From Actinoplanes missouriensis 431 (GTDB lineage: Bacteria > Actinomycetota > Actinomycetes > Mycobacteriales > Micromonosporaceae), in contig NC_017093.1 of NCBI RefSeq assembly GCF_000284295.1, forward strand, positions 2,976,001 to 3,040,000: DNA of 64,000 nt. Direction: 5' to 3'. The stretch's first letter is position 1, and each line of letters begins with the position of its first letter. The position numbers and the translations under genes were made by a program. The notes under the pieces were generated by a model, which saw only the letters and a list, made by a program, of their open reading frames with translations, searched no databases and was not told the DNA's origin. Below are positions 8,522-17,442 of this stretch, in pieces.

Positions 8522-10551
8522 CAGCCCGGCGCCTGCTCGCCGCCGCCCTGACCGCCCTGCTGGGCGCGGCGCTCACCCTCGTGGCCGGCGCCGCTCCGGC
8601 GTCTGCGGCGACGATCGACACCAGCGCGTCCTACGTGCTGGTCAACCGCAACAGCGGCAAGGCCCTCGACGTCTACAACCTGGCCACCAACGACGGCGCG
8701 AAGATCGTCCAGTGGGCCCGTAACGACCAGGCCCAGCAGCAGTGGCAGTTCGTCGACTCCGGCGGCGGTTACTACCGGCTCAAGTCCCGGCACTCCGGCA
8801 AGGTTCTCGACGTCTCCGGCGCCTCCACCGCGGACGGCGGCGCGATCGTGCAGTGGACCGACAACAACGGCGCCAACCAGCAGTTCAGCGTCCAGGACGT
8901 CGACGGCTACATCCAGCTGATCAACCGGAACAGCGGCAAGGCGGTCGAGGTGCAGGGCGCGTCGACCGCGGACGGCGGCGCGGTCGTGCAGTACAGCGAC
9001 TGGAACGGCGCCAACCAGCAGTGGCAGCTCGTGAAGGCCGGTGGCGGCACGCCCTCCACCGGGACCTTCACCAACCCGGTGGTGTGGCAGGACTTCGCCG
9101 ACGGCGACATCATCCGGGTCGGCGACGCCTACTACTACTCCGCGTCGACCATGCACTACTCGCCCGGCGCGCCGATCCTGCGCTCCTACGACCTGGTCAA
9201 CTGGGAGTACGCCGGACACTCCGTCCCCCGGCTGGACTTCGACTCGGGCGCCTACGACCTGAGCGGCGGCCGGGCGTACGTGAAGGGCATCTGGGCGTCC
9301 GCCTTCAACTACCGGCCCAGCAACAGCACCTACTACTGGCTGGGCTGCACCGAGTTCAACCGGACGTACGTCTACACCGCGACGGCGGTCGACGGGAACT
9401 GGTCGAAGAAGGCGCGGATCAACAACTGCTACTACGACGCCGGCCTGATGTTCGACAACGACACCCCGTACGTGGCGTACGGCAACGGCACGATCAGCGT
9501 CGCCCAGCTGTCGCCGGACCTGACGTCGCAGGTGCGGGCGCAGACCGTCTACACCACGCCGTCCAGCATCGGCACGCTCGAGGGCGCGCGGATGTACAAG
9601 CGCGGCAACTACTACTACATCTGGCTGACCCGCCCGGCCAACGGCCAGTACGTGCTGCGCTCCACCAGCCCGTTCGGCCCGTACGAGCAGCGCCAGGTGC
9701 TCCTCGACCTCCCCGGGCCGATCTCCGGCGGTGGGGTCCCGCACCAGGGCGGCCTGGTGCAGACCCAGAACGGCGACTGGTGGTACATGGCGTTCACCGA
9801 CGCCTACCCCGGCGGCCGGGTGCCGACGCTCGCCCCGATCACGTGGAGCAACGACTGGCCGGTTCTGACCACCGTCAACGGGCGGTGGGGGAACACGTAC
9901 CCGAAACCGAACATCACCACCGCGAAGACCGTGCAGCCGATGATCGGCCCGGACACCTTCACCGGCAGCACGCTGGGGCCGCGCTGGGAGTGGAACCACA
10001 ATCCCGACACGAGCCGGTTCAGCGTCGGCAACGGCCTGCGGCTCTCCACCGCGACGGTCACCAACGACCTGTACAACGCCCGGAACACGCTGACCCACCG
10101 GATCCAGGGGCCGTCGTCGACCGCGACCATCGAGCTCGACTACTCCGCGATGGCCAACGGCGACCGGTCCGGCCTGGCCATGCTCCGCGACTCCTCGGCC
10201 TGGATCGGCGTGCGCAAGGACAACGGCGTCACCCGGGTCTCGATGACCAGCGGCCTGACCATGAACTCCGGCTGGGCCACCACCGGCACCGGCAGCGAGG
10301 TGGCCGGCGCCCCGGTCAGCGGCGGCCGGATCTGGCTGCGGGCCACCGCCGACATCCGGCCCGGCTCCGGGCGCACGGCCACCTTCTCCTACAGCACGAA
10401 CGGCAGCACCTTCACCACGCTGGGCCCGGCGTTCACCCTCACCAACGCCTGGCAGTTCTTCATGGGTTACCGCTTCGGCATCTTCAACCACGCCACCCAG
10501 GCCCTGGGCGGTTCGGTCACGGTTCGCCGCTTCGACCTGACCACCCCCTGA
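8518..10551 (+). CDS. Secreted CBM13-GH43 glycosidase with C-terminal beta-sandwich
   Basis: This 677-residue protein has a signal peptide (1-30), an N-terminal CBM13 with three QW-type repeats (33-175), a GH43 domain (about 185-490) and a concanavalin-like C-terminal domain (about 495-677) like that of GH43 beta-xylosidases. Likely catalytic residues lie in [18 protein letters not shown] and LEGARM. It probably trims xylose or arabinose from xylan fragments. The ATG overlaps the previous stop as ATGA. Its CBM13 is nearly identical in sequence to that of the next gene. Confidence 0.87.
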   Translation: MTARRLLAAALTALLGAALTLVAGAAPASAATIDTSASYVLVNRNSGKALDVYNLATNDGAKIVQWARNDQAQQQWQFVDSGGGYYRLKSRHSGKVLDVSGASTADGGAIVQWTDNNGANQQFSVQDVDGYIQLINRNSGKAVEVQGASTADGGAVVQYSDWNGANQQWQLVKAGGGTPSTGTFTNPVVWQDFADGDIIRVGDAYYYSASTMHYSPGAPILRSYDLVNWEYAGHSVPRLDFDSGAYDLSGGRAYVKGIWASAFNYRPSNSTYYWLGCTEFNRTYVYTATAVDGNWSKKARINNCYYDAGLMFDNDTPYVAYGNGTISVAQLSPDLTSQVRAQTVYTTPSSIGTLEGARMYKRGNYYYIWLTRPANGQYVLRSTSPFGPYEQRQVLLDLPGPISGGGVPHQGGLVQTQNGDWWYMAFTDAYPGGRVPTLAPITWSNDWPVLTTVNGRWGNTYPKPNITTAKTVQPMIGPDTFTGSTLGPRWEWNHNPDTSRFSVGNGLRLSTATVTNDLYNARNTLTHRIQGPSSTATIELDYSAMANGDRSGLAMLRDSSAWIGVRKDNGVTRVSMTSGLTMNSGWATTGTGSEVAGAPVSGGRIWLRATADIRPGSGRTATFSYSTNGSTFTTLGPAFTLTNAWQFFMGYRFGIFNHATQALGGSVTVRRFDLTTP

Positions 10552-10604
10552 TGTACGGCTCCAACCCCCAACCCATCCCCGATCCGTCCTCAAGGAGCAT
10601 CCGC

Positions 10605-12053
10605 ATGCACGTACCCAAATGGCTTGTCGCTCTTGCCCTGATCGCGTCCGGTGGCGCAGTGGCGGTGACCGCCTCGCCGGCCGCCGCGGCGACGATCGAC
10701 ACGAGCGCGTCGTATGTGCTGGTCAACCGCAACAGCGGCAAGGCGCTCGACCTCTACAACCTGGCGACCAACGACGGCGCCCGGATCACCCAGTGGACGC
10801 GCAACGACCAGGCGCAGCAGCAGTGGCAGTTCGTCAGCTCCGGTGGTGGTTACTACCGGCTGAAGTCCAAGCACTCCGGCAAGGTCCTCGACGTCTACAA
10901 CCTGTCGACCGCCGACGGTGGCGCGATCGTGCAGTGGACCGACAACAACACGACGAATCAGCAGTTCAGCGTGCAGGACATCGACGGCTACATCCAGCTG
11001 ATCAACCGGAACAGCGGCAAGGCCGTCGAGGTGCAGGGCGCGTCCACCGCGGACGGTGCGAACATCGTGCAGTACAGCGACTGGAACGGCGCCAACCAGC
11101 AGTGGCAGCTCGTCAAGGTCGGCAGTTCCGGTGGTGGCGGCGGGGCCTGTTCGCTGCCGTCGACCTACCGCTGGTCGTCGACGGGCGCGCTGGCCCAGCC
11201 GCGGTCGGGCTGGGTGTCACTGAAGGACTTCACGGTCGTGCCCTACAACGGCAAGCACCTGGTCTACGCGACCACGCACGACACCGGCTCGTCCTGGGGC
11301 TCGATGAACTTCAGCCCGTTCACCAACTGGTCCGAGATGGGCTCGGCCAGTCAGAACGCGATGAACCAGGGCACCGTGGCGCCGACGCTGTTCTACTTCG
11401 CGCCGAAGAACATCTGGGTGCTCACCTACCAGTGGGGTGGGACGGCGTTCTCCTACAAGACCTCCAGCGACCCGACCAACCCCAACGGGTGGTCGTCGGC
11501 GCAGCCGCTCTTCACCGGCAGCATCTCCGGGTCCGGCACCGGGCCGATCGACCAGACGATCATCGGTGACGGGACGAACATGTACCTCTTCTTCGCCGGT
11601 GACAACGGCAAGATCTACCGGGCGAGCATGCCGATCGGGAACTTCCCCGGCAACTTCGGCTCCTCCTACACCACGATCATGAGCGACTCGACGAACAACC
11701 TGTTCGAGGCGCCGCAGGTCTACAAGGTGCAGGGGCAGAACCAGTACCTGATGATCGTCGAGGCGATCGGCAGCCAGGGCCGGTACTTCCGGTCGTTCAC
11801 CGCCACCAGCCTCAGCGGCTCGTGGACGCCGCAGGCCGCGACCGAGAGCAACCCGTTCGCGGGCAAGGCCAACAGCGGCGCCACCTGGACCAACGACATC
11901 AGCCACGGCGAGCTGATCCGGGTCACCGCCGACCAGACGATGACCGTCGACCCGTGCAACCTGCAGCTGCTCTACCAGGGTCGGTCGCCGAACTCGGGCG
12001 GGGACTACGGGCTGCTGCCGTACCGGCCGGGTGTGCTGACGCTGCAGCGGTAA
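10605..12053 (+). CDS. Secreted GH62 alpha-L-arabinofuranosidase with CBM13
   Basis: This 482-residue enzyme has a signal peptide (1-29), a CBM13 (about 31-172), a short Gly-rich linker and a GH62 domain (about 180-482) with the hallmarks [39 protein letters not shown] and [12 protein letters not shown]62 removes arabinofuranose side chains from arabinoxylan. Unlike the four genes before it, it does not overlap its neighbour: 53 bases separate them and it has its own AAGGAG site (10592-10597). A large hairpin follows, so it is the end of the operon. Confidence 0.93.
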   Translation: MHVPKWLVALALIASGGAVAVTASPAAAATIDTSASYVLVNRNSGKALDLYNLATNDGARITQWTRNDQAQQQWQFVSSGGGYYRLKSKHSGKVLDVYNLSTADGGAIVQWTDNNTTNQQFSVQDIDGYIQLINRNSGKAVEVQGASTADGANIVQYSDWNGANQQWQLVKVGSSGGGGGACSLPSTYRWSSTGALAQPRSGWVSLKDFTVVPYNGKHLVYATTHDTGSSWGSMNFSPFTNWSEMGSASQNAMNQGTVAPTLFYFAPKNIWVLTYQWGGTAFSYKTSSDPTNPNGWSSAQPLFTGSISGSGTGPIDQTIIGDGTNMYLFFAGDNGKIYRASMPIGNFPGNFGSSYTTIMSDSTNNLFEAPQVYKVQGQNQYLMIVEAIGSQGRYFRSFTATSLSGSWTPQAATESNPFAGKANSGATWTNDISHGELIRVTADQTMTVDPCNLQLLYQGRSPNSGGDYGLLPYRPGVLTLQR

Positions 12054-12072
12054 GCGCCTCGCGGTGATCTCG

Positions 12073-12120
12073 TCGCCGGGCCTCGCGTGCGCCGCTCACG
12101 GTGCGCGCGGGGCCCGGCGA
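12073..12120 (+). terminator. Hairpin after the GH62 gene
   Basis: TCGCCGGGCC at 12073 pairs with GGCCCGGCGA ending at 12120; the inner bases (GCGCC/GGTGC) extend the stem with wobble pairs. It is a plausible end for the glycosidase operon. No U-tract is present. Confidence 0.55.
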
Positions 12121-12195
12121 CGGCGGCTGTTCCGGTTGAGGTTGCCGGATATGGGCAACCAGGAGGCGGTCCGCTGCTGAGCTGAGGAGTTTGCT

Positions 12196-12354
12196 GTGCG
12201 TTCTTTGTTGACGGCGCTGGCCGTGGTGGCCGTGGTGCTGATCCTGCTGGGGTTGCTCGTCAAGGCGGTGAAGTGGCTGCTGATCATCGGGGTGATCGCG
12301 CTGCTGGCGTCGATCGTGCTGGGCGTGGTGAAGGGGCGTCAGAAGCTGCGATGA
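12196..12354 (+). CDS. Small hydrophobic membrane protein, 52 residues
   Basis: The GTG start follows GAGGAG (12184-12189) with six-base spacing. The product is almost wholly hydrophobic: two segments (about residues 5-23 and 27-44) with Lys24 and Lys27 between them and a basic tail (KGRQKLR). It is probably an integral membrane peptide. No function can be assigned. It stands alone between the glycosidase terminator and a second small gene. Confidence 0.55.
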   Translation: MRSLLTALAVVAVVLILLGLLVKAVKWLLIIGVIALLASIVLGVVKGRQKLR

Positions 12355-12526
12355 CCCCGGCGGCCGGCTCCTGATCCGCCTGCCGCCGCTGGCGGCTGCT
12401 GAGCCGCCTGCCCGCGCCGGCGGCTCTTGATCCGCCCTCCCCGCCGACGCGGGCCGGAAGGCCCTGCCCGCTCCGGCGCCACCGGGGGAAGCTGATCACT
12501 GAACGGCAACAGATCAGGAGAACGCC

Positions 12527-12634
12527 ATGAAGGACCCCGCCCCGACCACCGAGAACCTCGACCGCTGCCCGGCCTGCCACGGCCGTGGCGAGGGCTGCAC
12601 GGCGACGGTCTGTCACGGCCTCGACTCCGACTGA
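12527..12634 (+). CDS. Tiny cysteine-rich protein, 35 residues
   Basis: The ATG follows AGGAG (12516-12520) with ideal spacing. The peptide contains CPACHGRGEGC and, five residues on, a fourth Cys in VCHG. CxxCxGxG is the repeat of the DnaJ zinc finger, so a single zinc-binding knuckle is plausible. Its role is unknown. It is too short for coding statistics, so support comes from the ribosome binding site and the ordered Cys/His pattern. Confidence 0.5.
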   Translation: MKDPAPTTENLDRCPACHGRGEGCTATVCHGLDSD

Positions 12635-12711
12635 TCACGACCCGCAGGCCTGCGGTGGAGTTGGCGGCGGAAAACCGGTTAAGCCGGCTCCTCCGCGGAA
12701 ATAACTCATCC

Positions 12712-13062
12712 ATGTCGATTGATGAAGCGGAACTGATGACCTGTCCGGCCCGCATCACGCTCGACGCGGCGCAGCAAAAGTTCGTCGACAGCCTGCCCGC
12801 GCCGGCACCGGCCGTACAGTCGGAGCTGGGCTGTGAGCTCGAGCGAGGCCACGACGGATCGCACGCCGCGCTCGTGCAGCAGGTCGGCGAAACGATGTGG
12901 TGGGCGCAGTGGACGCTCAGCGCGTCCGAGATCAACCCGTACACCTGGTGCCCGGTCCGGCAGGAACCGCCGGAGGTGGAACCGGACTGCTCGCTGTTCG
13001 AGGGGCATCCGGGCCGGCACTCCTCGTCGGACCGTTACTGGATCACCGGCGACGCGGACTGA
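12712..13062 (+). CDS. Hypothetical protein, 116 residues
   Basis: I do not recognise a family. The sequence has four cysteines (TCPAR, GCELERGHDGSH, WCPV and DCSLFEGHPGRH). The two C-x-G-H-x-G-x-H-like stretches (LGCELERGHDGSH and DCSLFEGHPGRH) repeat each other and could form a metal site. There is no signal peptide or membrane segment. The ATG at 12712 was preferred over the in-frame GTG at 12655, but neither has a strong ribosome binding site. Confidence 0.55.
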   Translation: MSIDEAELMTCPARITLDAAQQKFVDSLPAPAPAVQSELGCELERGHDGSHAALVQQVGETMWWAQWTLSASEINPYTWCPVRQEPPEVEPDCSLFEGHPGRHSSSDRYWITGDAD

Positions 13063-13067
13063 ACCGG

Positions 13068-13160
13068 TTCACGCTGCCGACCGGCGGGCCTGGCGCGTCG
13101 CCCGTGCCATCCGCTTCACGCTGCCGCACGGCGGGCCTGGCGCGTCGCCCGTGCCATCCG
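13068..13160. repeat. Tandem 46-bp duplication at the 3' end of the SnoaL-like gene
   Basis: Copies at 13068-13113 and 13115-13160 differ at only two positions. The second copy encodes the last residues of the SnoaL-like protein; the first lies just beyond its stop. This looks like a recent local duplication that may have displaced the original 3' end. Confidence 0.85.
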
Positions 13161-13628
13161 TAGCAGGAACGCCGGGCTGGGCGGAACCCAGCCGAGCTGG
13201 CGCGCCAGGCCCATGTCGTCCCGGTTGGCCCAGTGCTCGACGACCTGGCCGTCCTTCATGCGGAACCAGTGAGTCTGCGTGATCGCGAACCGGCGGCCGG
13301 TGGCCGGGAACGCCTGGGCCACCGCGCCGCGCTCGTCGTACGCCACGAACGGCCCGACCTGACGCCCGGACATCGTGCAGTGCACGACGGTGAGGTCGCC
13401 GTCGGTCACCGCGTCGTGCACGTCGAACGTGAGGTCGGCGAAGGCGGACCGCAGCCAGTGGGCGGTCGCCACGAACGCGGCGGGTCCCTGCCCGCGGCAG
13501 GCCGGCGGCTCGTCCTTCGCCTCCCGGTTGGTGGCCCGGGGATGAACCACCCGGCTCAACTCATCGAGGTCACCGGACCCCATGATGGTCATGGAACGGA
13601 TGCAGGTCTCCGCATCGATGGTGGACAT
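13116..13628 (-). CDS. SnoaL-like (NTF2-fold) protein
   Basis: This 170-residue cytoplasmic protein has the cone-shaped NTF2/SnoaL fold signature: VVHPRATNREA, a central LTFDVHDAVTDGDLTVVHCTMSG, and the C-terminal FRMKDGQVVEHWANRDDMGLARQLGW typical of the ester cyclase/SnoaL-like group. The substrate is unknown. ATG at 13628 follows GGAGGGATC. It is transcribed divergently from a TetR regulator across about 60 bp containing three 20-bp-spaced repeats, so it is probably that regulator's target. Its basic tail (RATRQARRAAA) comes from a duplicated segment. Confidence 0.8.
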   Translation of the reverse strand: MSTIDAETCIRSMTIMGSGDLDELSRVVHPRATNREAKDEPPACRGQGPAAFVATAHWLRSAFADLTFDVHDAVTDGDLTVVHCTMSGRQVGPFVAYDERGAVAQAFPATGRRFAITQTHWFRMKDGQVVEHWANRDDMGLARQLGWVPPSPAFLLRMARATRQARRAAA

Positions 13629-13641
13629 GATCCCTCCGAAG

Positions 13642-13691
13642 GTATTGACTACACTCCCGAAGTATTCAATGCCATGGAGCGGTATTCAATG
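13642..13691. promoter_or_regulatory. Three GTATT repeats at 20-bp spacing
   Basis: GTATTGA (13642), GTATTCAATG (13662) and GTATTCAATG (13682) recur at exactly 20-bp intervals, about two helical turns, between the divergent SnoaL-like and TetR genes. The last covers the proposed TetR start. They may be binding sites on one face of the DNA. Confidence 0.5.
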
Positions 13692-14327
13692 TCTCGTCGC
13701 GTCTACGACAACACCCGCCGCGCCGAGCAGGCCCGGCTCACCCGCCGCCGCATCCTGGACGCGGCCCGGGAGTTGCTCGTCGACCTCGGCCCCGCGGCGG
13801 TCACCATGCGCGCGGTGGCGACCCACGCGGACGTCTCGGTCGAGACGGTCCGCAAGACCTTCGGCACCAAGGCAGCCCTGATCAAGGACGTCTACGACGT
13901 CACGCTCGCCGGCGACGACGAGCCGATCCCGATGATCGACCGCCCGGAGATCCAGGCGGTGTTCACCGCGGCCGACCCCCGCGACAAACTGGCCCGGTAC
14001 GCGTTCGCCGCCCGCCGGGTCGGTGAACGCGTGGGCCCGCTGCTCGCCAAACTGCTCGCCGGCGCCCGCGGCGGCGACCCCGACCTGACCCGCTTCCGGG
14101 AGACCACCAACCACGAGCGGATGATCGGCGCCGAGGGCGTGGTGCGCCACCTCGCCGCCACCGGGGGCCTGCGTCCCGGCCTCGATGCGGAGCGGGCGCG
14201 CGACATCGTCTGGACCCTCATCTCCCCCGAGGTGTTCGACCTGTTCGTGGGGGAGCGGGGCTGGTCACCCGACGAGTACGAGCAGTGGCTGGCCCGCGCC
14301 CTCGCCGACGCCCTGGTCACGCCCTGA
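13689..14327 (+). CDS. TetR family transcriptional regulator
   Basis: This 212-residue protein has an N-terminal HTH (ARLTRRRILDAARELL through VSVETVRKTFGTKAALIKDVYD, about residues 12-60) and a variable helical ligand domain. It probably represses the divergent SnoaL-like gene. Two in-frame ATGs, at 13674 and 13689, lie in the repeat zone; the second has GGAG nine bases upstream. The 3' end overlaps the convergent hydrolase gene by 11 bp. Confidence 0.85.
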   Translation: MSRRVYDNTRRAEQARLTRRRILDAARELLVDLGPAAVTMRAVATHADVSVETVRKTFGTKAALIKDVYDVTLAGDDEPIPMIDRPEIQAVFTAADPRDKLARYAFAARRVGERVGPLLAKLLAGARGGDPDLTRFRETTNHERMIGAEGVVRHLAATGGLRPGLDAERARDIVWTLISPEVFDLFVGERGWSPDEYEQWLARALADALVTP

Positions 14328-15102
14328 CGCACAGACCTTCCAGGAAGGCCAGGGTGCCGTCGATGGCCTGGTCGAGGTACCCCTCGGCGTGGGCCGTGCC
14401 GGGGATCAACTGCAGCGTGCTGGCGACACCAGCCGCGGTGAGCGCGCGCTGCATCGCCGTGGGGTCGCTGACCGGCACGAACTCCGACAGCGAGTTCGCC
14501 AGGTAGACCGGGCCGGCCTCGGCGGTGACGTGCCCGACGGTGGAGGCGCGGGGCAGCAGCGACCGGTCGCCGCCCACCTCCTGCAGGATGCACCAGCGCA
14601 GGAAGGCGTCGTCGCGCCCGGTCTGGTCGATGTCGGCGCTGCGCATCGCGTCGAGATCCTGGCTGGTGGGGGTGGCGGCGGCGGTGCCGTCGGTCGTCTC
14701 GACGAACGACGCGAGGTCGAAGATGCCCGACCAGCTCACCGAGGGACGGCCGGTGGCGATGCCCGCCTCGACCGCCAGGTTGCCGCCGGCTGATCCGCCC
14801 ACGAATGCGAGCCGGCCGGGGCCGACGACATCGCCGGCCCAGGCGGCGACGGTCAGGATGTCGTCGCGCCCGGCGGGAAACGGATGGGCGGGGGCGAGCC
14901 GATAGTTGGGGACGAAGACCGCGAAACCGGCCTGGGCCAGAATCGTTGCCAGCCGCTCCTCCTTCGACTTGTCCCCGCGGAACCAGCCGCCGCCGTGCAC
15001 CAGCACCACAGCCGGAGAGTTCTCGTCCGCTGTGCCGTAGACGTCGAGGCGGTGCTCGGCGGCCGGTCCGTACGCGAGGTCATGCTTCGTCATCGCACTC
15101 AT
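14317..15102 (-). CDS. Alpha/beta hydrolase (HSL-type carboxylesterase)
   Basis: This 261-residue cytoplasmic enzyme has the oxyanion-hole motif HGGGW, the nucleophile elbow GGSAGG and a late His in TAHAEGY, the arrangement of the hormone-sensitive-lipase/COG0657 group. It hydrolyses short-chain esters; the natural substrate is unknown. ATG at 15102 follows GGGGAGGGTGGGG; the in-frame extension to 15153 lacks a site. It stands alone, converging on the TetR gene. Confidence 0.87.
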   Translation of the reverse strand: MSAMTKHDLAYGPAAEHRLDVYGTADENSPAVVLVHGGGWFRGDKSKEERLATILAQAGFAVFVPNYRLAPAHPFPAGRDDILTVAAWAGDVVGPGRLAFVGGSAGGNLAVEAGIATGRPSVSWSGIFDLASFVETTDGTAAATPTSQDLDAMRSADIDQTGRDDAFLRWCILQEVGGDRSLLPRASTVGHVTAEAGPVYLANSLSEFVPVSDPTAMQRALTAAGVASTLQLIPGTAHAEGYLDQAIDGTLAFLEGLCVRA

Positions 15103-15203
15103 GACCCCACCCTCCCCGCGGTCCCGCTGCTTGCCGTCGGTCGAACGACTCACCGCGCCGGTCGGGCCTGCCGGCCGACGCGCGGGCGTGGTTTGCTGGG
15201 ACG

Positions 15204-15701
15204 ATGGCGCACATCGATCTTCCCCCGCTGCCAGGCATCGCCGGACTGCTCGCTGCGCACCCGCACACCGCGGGTCCGCTCAACCAGCTCGCCGAAGCCC
15301 TGCTACGCGGCCCGTCGCCGCTCACCCCCGCGCAGCGGGAGACGATCGCCGCGCACGTCTCGCGGGAGAACGGGTGCGAGTTCTGCGCCCGTACCCATGG
15401 GGCTGTCGCACGCGAACTCGGCGGCGCCGACGCCACCGACGCGACGTTGCGGTCGTTGCTCGTCATCGCCGATCGGGTACGGGTGGACGGCCGCTCGGTC
15501 AGCCCGGAGGACGTGGCCGCCGCCCGGGAGGCGGGAGCCGACGACCGGGCGATTCATGACACCGTCCTGATCGCGGCGGCCTTCTCGATGTTCAACCGCT
15601 ACGTCGACGGCCTGGCCACGGCGCTGCCCGCCGACCCGGCCGACTACGACAGGCACGCGCGCGCCCTCGCCACCGGCGGTTATCTGCAGAGCCCCGGCTA
15701 A
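15204..15701 (+). CDS. Carboxymuconolactone decarboxylase family (AhpD-like) protein
   Basis: This 165-residue protein contains CEFCARTH (Cys58, Cys61, His65), the redox-active motif of AhpD-like peroxidase-related CMD proteins, in an all-helical context. It may act as an alkylhydroperoxidase-type reductase. ATG at 15204 has only a weak site (GGGA). Its 3' end overlaps the convergent winged-helix gene by four bases. Confidence 0.83.
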   Translation: MAHIDLPPLPGIAGLLAAHPHTAGPLNQLAEALLRGPSPLTPAQRETIAAHVSRENGCEFCARTHGAVARELGGADATDATLRSLLVIADRVRVDGRSVSPEDVAAAREAGADDRAIHDTVLIAAAFSMFNRYVDGLATALPADPADYDRHARALATGGYLQSPG

Positions 15702-16000
15702 CTGTCCGAGGGGACCGTCGTCGCGTTGACGATCTCGCGGAGGGCGGCGACATGCCCCTCGTACGCCTTGCGCCCCGCACGCGTCATCGACAGCCACACG
15801 CGGCGGGTGTCGGCGCCGAGTCGTTCCTGCTTGACGTATCCCGCGTCGACGAGTGCGGCGACCTGTTTGCTCAGCGCGGACGGGCTCAGGTCCAGATGGT
15901 CCTTGATGACCGACAGTTCCACGGTGCTCCCGGCGACGAGCATCGCGCAGATCCGCAGCCGGTGCGTCGGGTGGATGATCGGGTCGAGTTCGGCTGTCAC
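15698..16000 (-). CDS. Winged-helix transcriptional regulator (ArsR/MarR-like), 100 residues
   Basis: The short protein is one winged helix: HPTHRLRICAMLV, then SVIKDHLDLSPSALSKQVAALVDAGYVKQ as the recognition helix and a wing ending WLSMTRAGRKAY. This form is often paired with a small membrane protein. The GTG start overlaps the stop of the upstream membrane gene (GTGA), so both are coupled. It probably controls its own operon. Confidence 0.83.
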   Translation of the reverse strand: MTAELDPIIHPTHRLRICAMLVAGSTVELSVIKDHLDLSPSALSKQVAALVDAGYVKQERLGADTRRVWLSMTRAGRKAYEGHVAALREIVNATTVPSDS

Positions 16001-16431
16001 CGGGGCGCGCCCGTCGAGCGCCGGTGCACCACGCCGGCGACCAGGTAGAGGACGGTCGCCGCGACGGCGAGCACGATGATCGGCCAGGACCGCGTGGTGA
16101 TCTCGGAGACGACGAAGGCGGCGGCCAGGCAGCCCATCGCGGTGAAGACCAGGGCGAGGAAGGTGCGGCTGGTGGGCAGGGTGTACGGCGTGCCCATCCG
16201 GTACCCGGTGAGCACGTTGATCGCGAGGAGCGCGGCGCCGGTGGCGAAGAAGTAGGTGCGGCCGTCGTCGCCGAGCGCGAAGGTGAGTGTCATGGCCCCC
16301 AGCAGGAGAGCGTTGACCGGGTAGATCCAGGTGGGCCACGGCGTGTCCCGCACGGCGCGCTGGGCGCTGTCGATGGTGGCCAGCGCCTCACGGGCCTCGG
16401 CGGGGTCCGGAACGTGCGAGTCGTTTTCCAT
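15997..16431 (-). CDS. Small membrane protein co-transcribed with winged-helix regulator
   Basis: This 144-residue protein has a hydrophilic N-terminus and four predicted membrane segments (about 36-52, 60-77, 91-108, 117-135). No enzymatic motif is visible. It is coupled by a four-base overlap to the regulator downstream. The ATG lacks a clear ribosome binding site. The upstream region carries GGAAAC (16435) and GTTTTCC (16451) in inverted orientation, a possible operator. Confidence 0.75.
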   Translation of the reverse strand: MENDSHVPDPAEAREALATIDSAQRAVRDTPWPTWIYPVNALLLGAMTLTFALGDDGRTYFFATGAALLAINVLTGYRMGTPYTLPTSRTFLALVFTAMGCLAAAFVVSEITTRSWPIIVLAVAATVLYLVAGVVHRRSTGAPR

Positions 16432-16571
16432 GACGGAAACTATTGCAGATGTTTTCCATCATGGCAACCTTCAACCGCACGGAAAATATCTGGCGCGTCC
16501 GCCTGCCTTGACCTCAACCGTCGTTGAGGTACGAGGCTCGGTCCGTCCGCCAACGGAAAGGACTGCCACCG

Positions 16572-17432
16572 ATGACATCCCGACCCGTCGTCCTCGTCAC
16601 GGGAGCGACCGGCCGCGTCGGCCGCCTCGTCGTGGACGCTCTGCTGAGCAGCGGCGCTCACGTGCGTACCCTCGTCCGCTCTCCCCAGGTCGCCGACCTC
16701 CCCGCGCGCGCCGACGTCGCCGAGGGTGATCTGCGGGAGCCGGCGACGGTGGCGAAGGCCGCCGCCGGCGCCGATGCCGCGTTCCTGGTGTGGCCGGGCT
16801 TCTCGGCCGCCGGCGCCGAACCGGTGGTCGAGGCGCTGACCGTGCAGGTTCCGCATCTGGTGTACCTGTCGGCGGCCCGATTGCAGCGCGACGAGCACGG
16901 CCCGATGCCGGGTGTGTGGTCCGACGTCGAGGGCATCATCGAGCGGTCGCCGGGGACCCGCACGTTCGTGCGCAGCGGCGGGTTCGCCGCCAACACACTG
17001 GAGTGGGCGCAGCAGGTGCGCGGCGGCGACGTGGTGCGGATGCCGTATCCGGGCGCCGTCCGGTCGCTGGTCCACGAGCGGGATCTGGCCGATGTCGCGG
17101 TGCGGGCGCTGCTGGATCCCCGGCACGCCGGCCGCGCCTACGTGGCCACCGGTCCGGAGGCGCTCAGCAGCCAGGATCAGGTCCGCGTCATCGGTGAGGT
17201 GCTGGGGCGCCGGCTGCGGGTCCTGGCCCAGCCGCTGGACCAGGCCCGCGAGGAGCTGAGCCGGGTGATGGGTGAGTCGACCGCGGAGCAGTCGCTGCGG
17301 TACTGGGCCGGGCTGGCCGACGAACCGGAACGGGTCACCACGGACGTCGAGGAGGTCACAGGTCACCCGGCGAGGTCCTATCAGGCATGGGTACGTGATC
17401 ACGCCCCCGACTTCCGCGGAGACTCCCGGTAG
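16572..17432 (+). CDS. NmrA-like NAD(P)-binding SDR-family protein
   Basis: This 286-residue protein starts with the Rossmann motif VTGATGRVGR, followed by RTLVRSP, which contacts NADP in atypical SDRs, and has FVRSGGFAANTLEW in the middle, as in NmrA/azoreductase-like proteins. It lacks the classical YxxxK dyad, so it may be a redox sensor or quinone reductase. AAAGGA precedes the ATG. It is separated by only ten bases from the next gene, suggesting co-transcription. Confidence 0.83.
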   Translation: MTSRPVVLVTGATGRVGRLVVDALLSSGAHVRTLVRSPQVADLPARADVAEGDLREPATVAKAAAGADAAFLVWPGFSAAGAEPVVEALTVQVPHLVYLSAARLQRDEHGPMPGVWSDVEGIIERSPGTRTFVRSGGFAANTLEWAQQVRGGDVVRMPYPGAVRSLVHERDLADVAVRALLDPRHAGRAYVATGPEALSSQDQVRVIGEVLGRRLRVLAQPLDQAREELSRVMGESTAEQSLRYWAGLADEPERVTTDVEEVTGHPARSYQAWVRDHAPDFRGDSR

Positions 17433-17442
17433 GGTCCGGTGC

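Noticed and set aside
8245..10593. Very long leftward open frame opposite the GH43 genes
   Set aside because: It is an antisense shadow of high-GC codons, with low-complexity Arg/Val/Gly-rich content and no family motifs; the rightward frames encode complete GH43 enzymes.
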